A DNA stretch of 64,000 nucleotides, taken from contig NZ_BAAFZV010000002.1 of assembly GCF_045866565.1 (NCBI RefSeq), positions 248,001 through 312,000 on the forward strand, read 5' to 3'. Positions 60,857 through 64,000 of this stretch are shown in pieces. The DNA comes from Cognatilysobacter claricitrinus (GTDB lineage: Bacteria; Pseudomonadota; Gammaproteobacteria; Xanthomonadales; Xanthomonadaceae). Positions within the stretch are counted from its first letter, which is position 1, and each line of letters starts with the position of its first letter. The notes below the pieces were generated by a model, which worked only from the letters and a program-made list of their open reading frames with translations, had not been told where the DNA came from and did not search any database. The translations under genes were made by a program, and so were the position numbers.

Positions 60857-60912
60857 CGCGGCACTACGCCATTTCGGCGCAGACTCGGACCCAGCCCCGC
60901 GCTGGGTCTTTT
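60836..60912 (+). promoter_or_regulatory. Putative transcription attenuator of argF'
   Basis: Four segments can pair in alternative ways. Segment 2 (60847-60854) is complementary over 8 bp to segment 3 (60889-60896), an antiterminator. Segment 3 instead pairs with segment 4 (terminator stem 60888-60895 with 60901-60908, loop CCCGC) followed by TTTT. Segment 1 (60836-60840), inside the arginine codons, can pair with 60850-60854. Energies were not computed. Confidence 0.6.
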
Positions 60913-60947
60913 CGTTTCTGGACCCGGCGATTCATCCCGGAGACTCC

Positions 60948-61958
60948 ATGAAGCACTTCCTCAACACCCAGGACTGGTCCCGCGCCGAGCTCGACGCGGT
61001 GCTCGCCGACGCCGCGCGCTTCAAGCGGTCGAAGATCGGCGACCAGCTCAAGGGTCGTTCCATCGCACTCGTGTTCTTCAACCCGTCGATGCGCACCCGG
61101 ACCAGCTTCGAACTGGGTGCGTTCCAGCTGGGCGGCCATGCGGTGGTGCTGCAACCGGGCAAGGATGCGTGGCCGATCGAGTTCGACCTCGGCACCGTGA
61201 TGGACGGCGACACCGAGGAGCACATCGCGGAAGTCGCGCGTGTGCTGGCGCGGTACGTCGACCTGATCGGCGTGCGTGCGTTCCCGAAGTTCGTCGACTG
61301 GTCGGTCGACCGCGAGGATCGCGTGCTGAAGGCGTTCGCGCAGTACTCGACCGTGCCCGTCATCAACATGGAGACGATCACCCACCCGTGCCAGGAGCTC
61401 GCGCACGCACTCGCGCTGCAGGAGCACTTCGGCACGACCGACCTGCGCGGGAAGAAGTACGTGCTGACGTGGACGTACCACCCGAAGCCGCTCAACACGG
61501 CGGTTGCCAATTCGGCGCTGACCATCGCGACGCGCATGGGAATGGACGTGACGCTGCTGTGCCCGACGCCGGATTACGTGCTCGACGAGCGCTACATGGG
61601 CTGGGCCGCGCAGAACGTCGCCGAGAGTGGCGGCTCGCTGCATGTCAGCCACGACATCGACAGCGCGTATGCCGGCGCGGACGTCGTCTACGCGAAGAGC
61701 TGGGGCGCGATCCCGTTCTTCGGCCATTGGCAGGACGAGAAGCCGATCCGTGACCAGTACAAGCACTTCATCGTCGACGAACGAAAGATGGCGCTCACCA
61801 ACAACGGCGTCTTCAGCCACTGCCTGCCGCTGCGCCGCAACGTCAAGGCCACCGACGCGGTGATGGATTCGCCCGCCTGCATCGCCATCGACGAAGCCGA
61901 GAACCGCCTGCACGTGCAGAAGGCCGTGATGGCCACGCTCATCGGCCAGCGCGGCTGA
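60948..61958 (+). CDS. argF': N-acetylornithine carbamoyltransferase
   Basis: This 336-residue transcarbamylase makes N-acetylcitrulline from N-acetylornithine and carbamoyl phosphate, the variant arginine route of Xanthomonas and relatives. The carbamoyl phosphate site SMRTRT is at residues 47-52 and HPCQ at 146-149. HCLPLRRNVK at 291-300 contains the lysine (Lys300) that matches the carboxylated Lys302 of the Xanthomonas campestris enzyme. The glutamate-containing DTEEHI loop near residue 90 and the FKRSK start also fit AOTCase rather than OTCase. GGAG is placed before the ATG. It is followed after 27 bp by argG. Control by the upstream attenuator is proposed. Confidence 0.96.
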   Translation: MKHFLNTQDWSRAELDAVLADAARFKRSKIGDQLKGRSIALVFFNPSMRTRTSFELGAFQLGGHAVVLQPGKDAWPIEFDLGTVMDGDTEEHIAEVARVLARYVDLIGVRAFPKFVDWSVDREDRVLKAFAQYSTVPVINMETITHPCQELAHALALQEHFGTTDLRGKKYVLTWTYHPKPLNTAVANSALTIATRMGMDVTLLCPTPDYVLDERYMGWAAQNVAESGGSLHVSHDIDSAYAGADVVYAKSWGAIPFFGHWQDEKPIRDQYKHFIVDERKMALTNNGVFSHCLPLRRNVKATDAVMDSPACIAIDEAENRLHVQKAVMATLIGQRG

Positions 61959-61985
61959 CCCCCGAATTTCCTTCCGAGTACATCC

Positions 61986-63215
61986 ATGACCACCGAAAAC
62001 GCCGCGTCGGCCTCCCGCGACATCGTCCTCGCCTTCTCCGGCGGCCTCGACACCAGCTTCTGCGTGCCGTACCTGAAAGAACGCGGCTGGAACGTGCACA
62101 CCGTGTTCGCCGACACCGGCGGCGTCGACGCGGAAGAACGTGCTTTCATCGAAGCGCGTGCGGCGGAGCTCGGCGTCGCCAGCCACGTCACCGTCGACGG
62201 TGGCCCGGCGATCTGGAATGGCTTCGTGAAGCCATTCGTGCAGGCAGGTGAGGGCTATCAGGGTCAGTATCCGCTGCTGGTCTCCGATCGTTACTTGATC
62301 GTCGACGCCGCATTGCGGCGTTGCAAGGAGCTCGGCACCGATGCGATCGCGCACGGCTGCACCGGCATGGGCAACGACCAGGTGCGTTTCGACCTCGCGG
62401 TGAAGTCGCAGGGCTCGTATCGCATCGTGGCGCCGATCCGCGAGATCCAGAAGGAACACACGCAGACGCGCGCCTACGAACAGAAATATCTCGAAGAGCG
62501 CGGCTTCGGCGTGCGCGCGAAGCAGCAGAGCTACACGATCAACGAGAACCTGCTGGGCGTCACGCTGTCGGGCGGCGAGATCGATCGTTGGGATGCGCCG
62601 GGTGAGGGTTCGCGCGGCTGGTGCGCGCCGCGCGAGGAATGGCCGACTGCGCCGCTGCGCGCGACGATCGCGTTCAAGCACGGCGAAGCGGTGTCGCTCG
62701 ACGGCGTCGCGATGCCCGGCCACAAGCTGCTCGCCAAGCTCAACGCGATCTTCGCGCCCTACGGCGTCGGCCGCGGCATGTATACCGGTGACACCACGAT
62801 CGGCCTCAAGGGCCGCATCGTGTACGAAGCGCCGGGCCTGATCGCGCTGCTCGCCGCGCATCGTGCACTCGAAGAAGCCGTGCTGACCAAGCAGCAGAAC
62901 CGTTTCAAGCCCGACGTCGCGCGCAAGTGGGTCGAGATCGTCTACGAAGGCTTTTTCCACGATCCGCTGAAGACCGACCTCGAGGCCTTCCTCGCCAGCT
63001 CGCAGCGCATGGTGAGTGGCGAGGTGGTGCTGGAGACGCGCGGTGGCCGCGTCGATGCCGTCGCGGTGAAGTCGCCGCACGTACTCAACGCGAAGGGCGC
63101 GACGTACGCGCAGTCGGCCGACTGGGGCGTCGAGGAGGCCGAGGGGTTCATCAAGCTGTTCGGCATGAGCAGCACGCTCTGGGCCGAAGTGAACGGAGCC
63201 GCGAACGATGCGTGA
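61986..63215 (+). CDS. argG: Argininosuccinate synthase
   Basis: ArgG joins citrulline and aspartate with ATP. The 409-residue protein has the PP-loop SGGLDTS at residues 18-24. HGCTGMGNDQVRFD (about 118-131) binds citrulline and aspartate, and SYTINENLLGVTLSGGEIDRWD follows. In the acetylated pathway of these bacteria N-acetylcitrulline is first deacetylated by the ArgE-type enzyme encoded next (established). ArgG then uses free citrulline. The stop overlaps the argE start by 8 bp, so the genes are coupled. Confidence 0.96.
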   Translation: MTTENAASASRDIVLAFSGGLDTSFCVPYLKERGWNVHTVFADTGGVDAEERAFIEARAAELGVASHVTVDGGPAIWNGFVKPFVQAGEGYQGQYPLLVSDRYLIVDAALRRCKELGTDAIAHGCTGMGNDQVRFDLAVKSQGSYRIVAPIREIQKEHTQTRAYEQKYLEERGFGVRAKQQSYTINENLLGVTLSGGEIDRWDAPGEGSRGWCAPREEWPTAPLRATIAFKHGEAVSLDGVAMPGHKLLAKLNAIFAPYGVGRGMYTGDTTIGLKGRIVYEAPGLIALLAAHRALEEAVLTKQQNRFKPDVARKWVEIVYEGFFHDPLKTDLEAFLASSQRMVSGEVVLETRGGRVDAVAVKSPHVLNAKGATYAQSADWGVEEAEGFIKLFGMSSTLWAEVNGAANDA

Positions 63216-64000
63216 TGCGGTGCTCCGCCATCTCGAAGCGCTGGTCGCGTTCGACACGCGCAACCCGCCGCGTGCGATCGGCACGGGCGGGATCTTCGAC
63301 TACCTGCGCGCGCAGCTTCCGGGTTTCGACGTTCAGGTGATCGACCACGGCGCGGGGGCAGTGTCGATGCTCGCCGTGCGCGGTCGGCCGACACGGCTGT
63401 TCAACGTGCATCTGGACACCGTTCCGTCGTCGGCGGGCTGGACGCACGACCCGCACGTATTGCGCATCGCTGGCGACCGCGCGATCGGTCTCGGTGCGTG
63501 CGACATCAAGGGTGCGGCCGCGGGTCTTCTCGCTGCCGCGGCGCAGACGACCGGTGACGCCGCGTTCCTGTTCTCGACCGACGAGGAAGCGAACGATCCC
63601 CGGTGCATTGCGGCGTTCCTGGCGAGCGACCACGGGTTCACCGAAGCTTTGATCGCCGAACCGACCAACTGCGAGGCGGTGCTCGCGCATCGTGGCCTCA
63701 GCTCCGCGCGTGTCGCCTTCCGTGGCGAGGCGGGGCATGCATCGTCACCGAACGCCATGCAGCTGAGCGCGGTGCATCGCGCGATGCGCTGGGGCGTGCG
63801 TGCGCTCGACCATGCGCAATCGCTCGCGCACGAACGCTTCGGCGGCCTGACCGGCCTGCGCTTCAACATCGGCACGATGGCGGGCGGCATCAAGGGCAAT
63901 GTCATCGCGCCGAGCGGCGAGTTGCGCTTCAACTTCCGCCCGCTGCCATCGATGGACATCGACGCGATGCACGCGACGTTGCGCGGCTTCGCGGGCGAGG
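63208..64000 (+). CDS. argE: Acetylornithine/acetylcitrulline deacetylase, 5' part
   Basis: This is the first 264 codons of an M20-family zinc deacetylase that runs off the right end of the window. The metal motifs NVHLDTVPS, GLGACDIKGAAAG and FSTDEEAND are intact, and the dimerisation-domain sequence begins (AHRGLSSARVAFRGEAGHAS). In organisms with N-acetylornithine carbamoyltransferase this enzyme removes the acetyl group from N-acetylcitrulline (established for Xanthomonas). The ATG at 63208 lies inside the end of argG. The rest of the operon would lie to the right. Confidence 0.94.
   Translation, partial: MRDAVLRHLEALVAFDTRNPPRAIGTGGIFDYLRAQLPGFDVQVIDHGAGAVSMLAVRGRPTRLFNVHLDTVPSSAGWTHDPHVLRIAGDRAIGLGACDIKGAAAGLLAAAAQTTGDAAFLFSTDEEANDPRCIAAFLASDHGFTEALIAEPTNCEAVLAHRGLSSARVAFRGEAGHASSPNAMQLSAVHRAMRWGVRALDHAQSLAHERFGGLTGLRFNIGTMAGGIKGNVIAPSGELRFNFRPLPSMDIDAMHATLRGFAGE

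Overview
This GC-rich chromosomal window looks like it comes from a gammaproteobacterium of the family Xanthomonadaceae, probably Lysobacter-like. The clearest marker is the arginine cluster at the right end. It starts with an N-acetylornithine carbamoyltransferase (argF'), an enzyme characteristic of the Xanthomonas group, followed by argG and a truncated argE. Supporting signs are the mucD-lepA-lepB-DUF4845-rnc-era-recO order, a FimX-like degenerate c-di-GMP receptor, and the 5'-methylthioadenosine deaminase-ubiG-HAD phosphatase cluster. I see no prophage, insertion sequence or CRISPR array. The region is mostly core genome with a few accessory surface genes.

Layout. 1-6.5 kb: envelope protease, translation factor LepA, signal peptidase, RNase III, Era and RecO, all on the plus strand. 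6.5-10 kb: a REC-Hpt response regulator, then a YdbH-like AsmA-family protein with a YdbL-type lipoprotein (envelope lipid homeostasis). 10-15 kb: rlmD, a CYTH phosphatase, nagZ, hpt, an MTA/MTI phosphorylase and a cold-shock gene. 15-22 kb: a minus-strand ECF sigma factor, membrane anti-sigma candidate, YigZ and ABC exporter operon, divergent from a GAF-GAF-GGDEF-EAL protein. 22-27 kb: aldehyde dehydrogenase, xseA, ispG and a PAP2 phosphatase. 27-32.5 kb: a large subtilase and a trimeric autotransporter adhesin with a 42-bp repeat array. 32.5-37.5 kb: EamA transporter, murB, pyrD, a DUF4190 protein and an ALDH7-type dehydrogenase. Two divergent tRNA genes, Arg(CCU) and Ala(CGC), lie at 37.6-37.9 kb. 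38-45 kb: rnd, an SUMF1-like lipoprotein, an M48 protease, phaR, phaB, gluQ and htpX. 45-53.8 kb: fimX, epmB, efp, mtaD, ubiG, an HAD phosphatase, an unknown gene and folE2. 54-60.7 kb: an M23 lipoprotein, yidD, a dksA-like gene with a histone-H1-like tail, and a cysS-sufE-MFS-membrane protein series. 60.7-64 kb: the arginine cluster behind a putative attenuator.

Links between genes. MtaD, the phosphorylase and Hpt, at two loci, together make a route from methylthioadenosine to IMP. NagZ, MurB and the HAD phosphatase (possible MupP) touch peptidoglycan synthesis and recycling. EpmB and EF-P are divergent neighbours. CysS and SufE share an operon and both use cysteine.

The most interesting signal is upstream of argF'. 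A 33-codon ORF ends in a cluster of arginine codons. It is followed by RNA segments that can fold into mutually exclusive hairpins, the last being an intrinsic terminator. This is the layout of classical ribosome-mediated attenuation, here apparently responding to arginine. No searches or folding programs were run: all calls come from reading the sequence, and positions of motifs within proteins were counted by hand.
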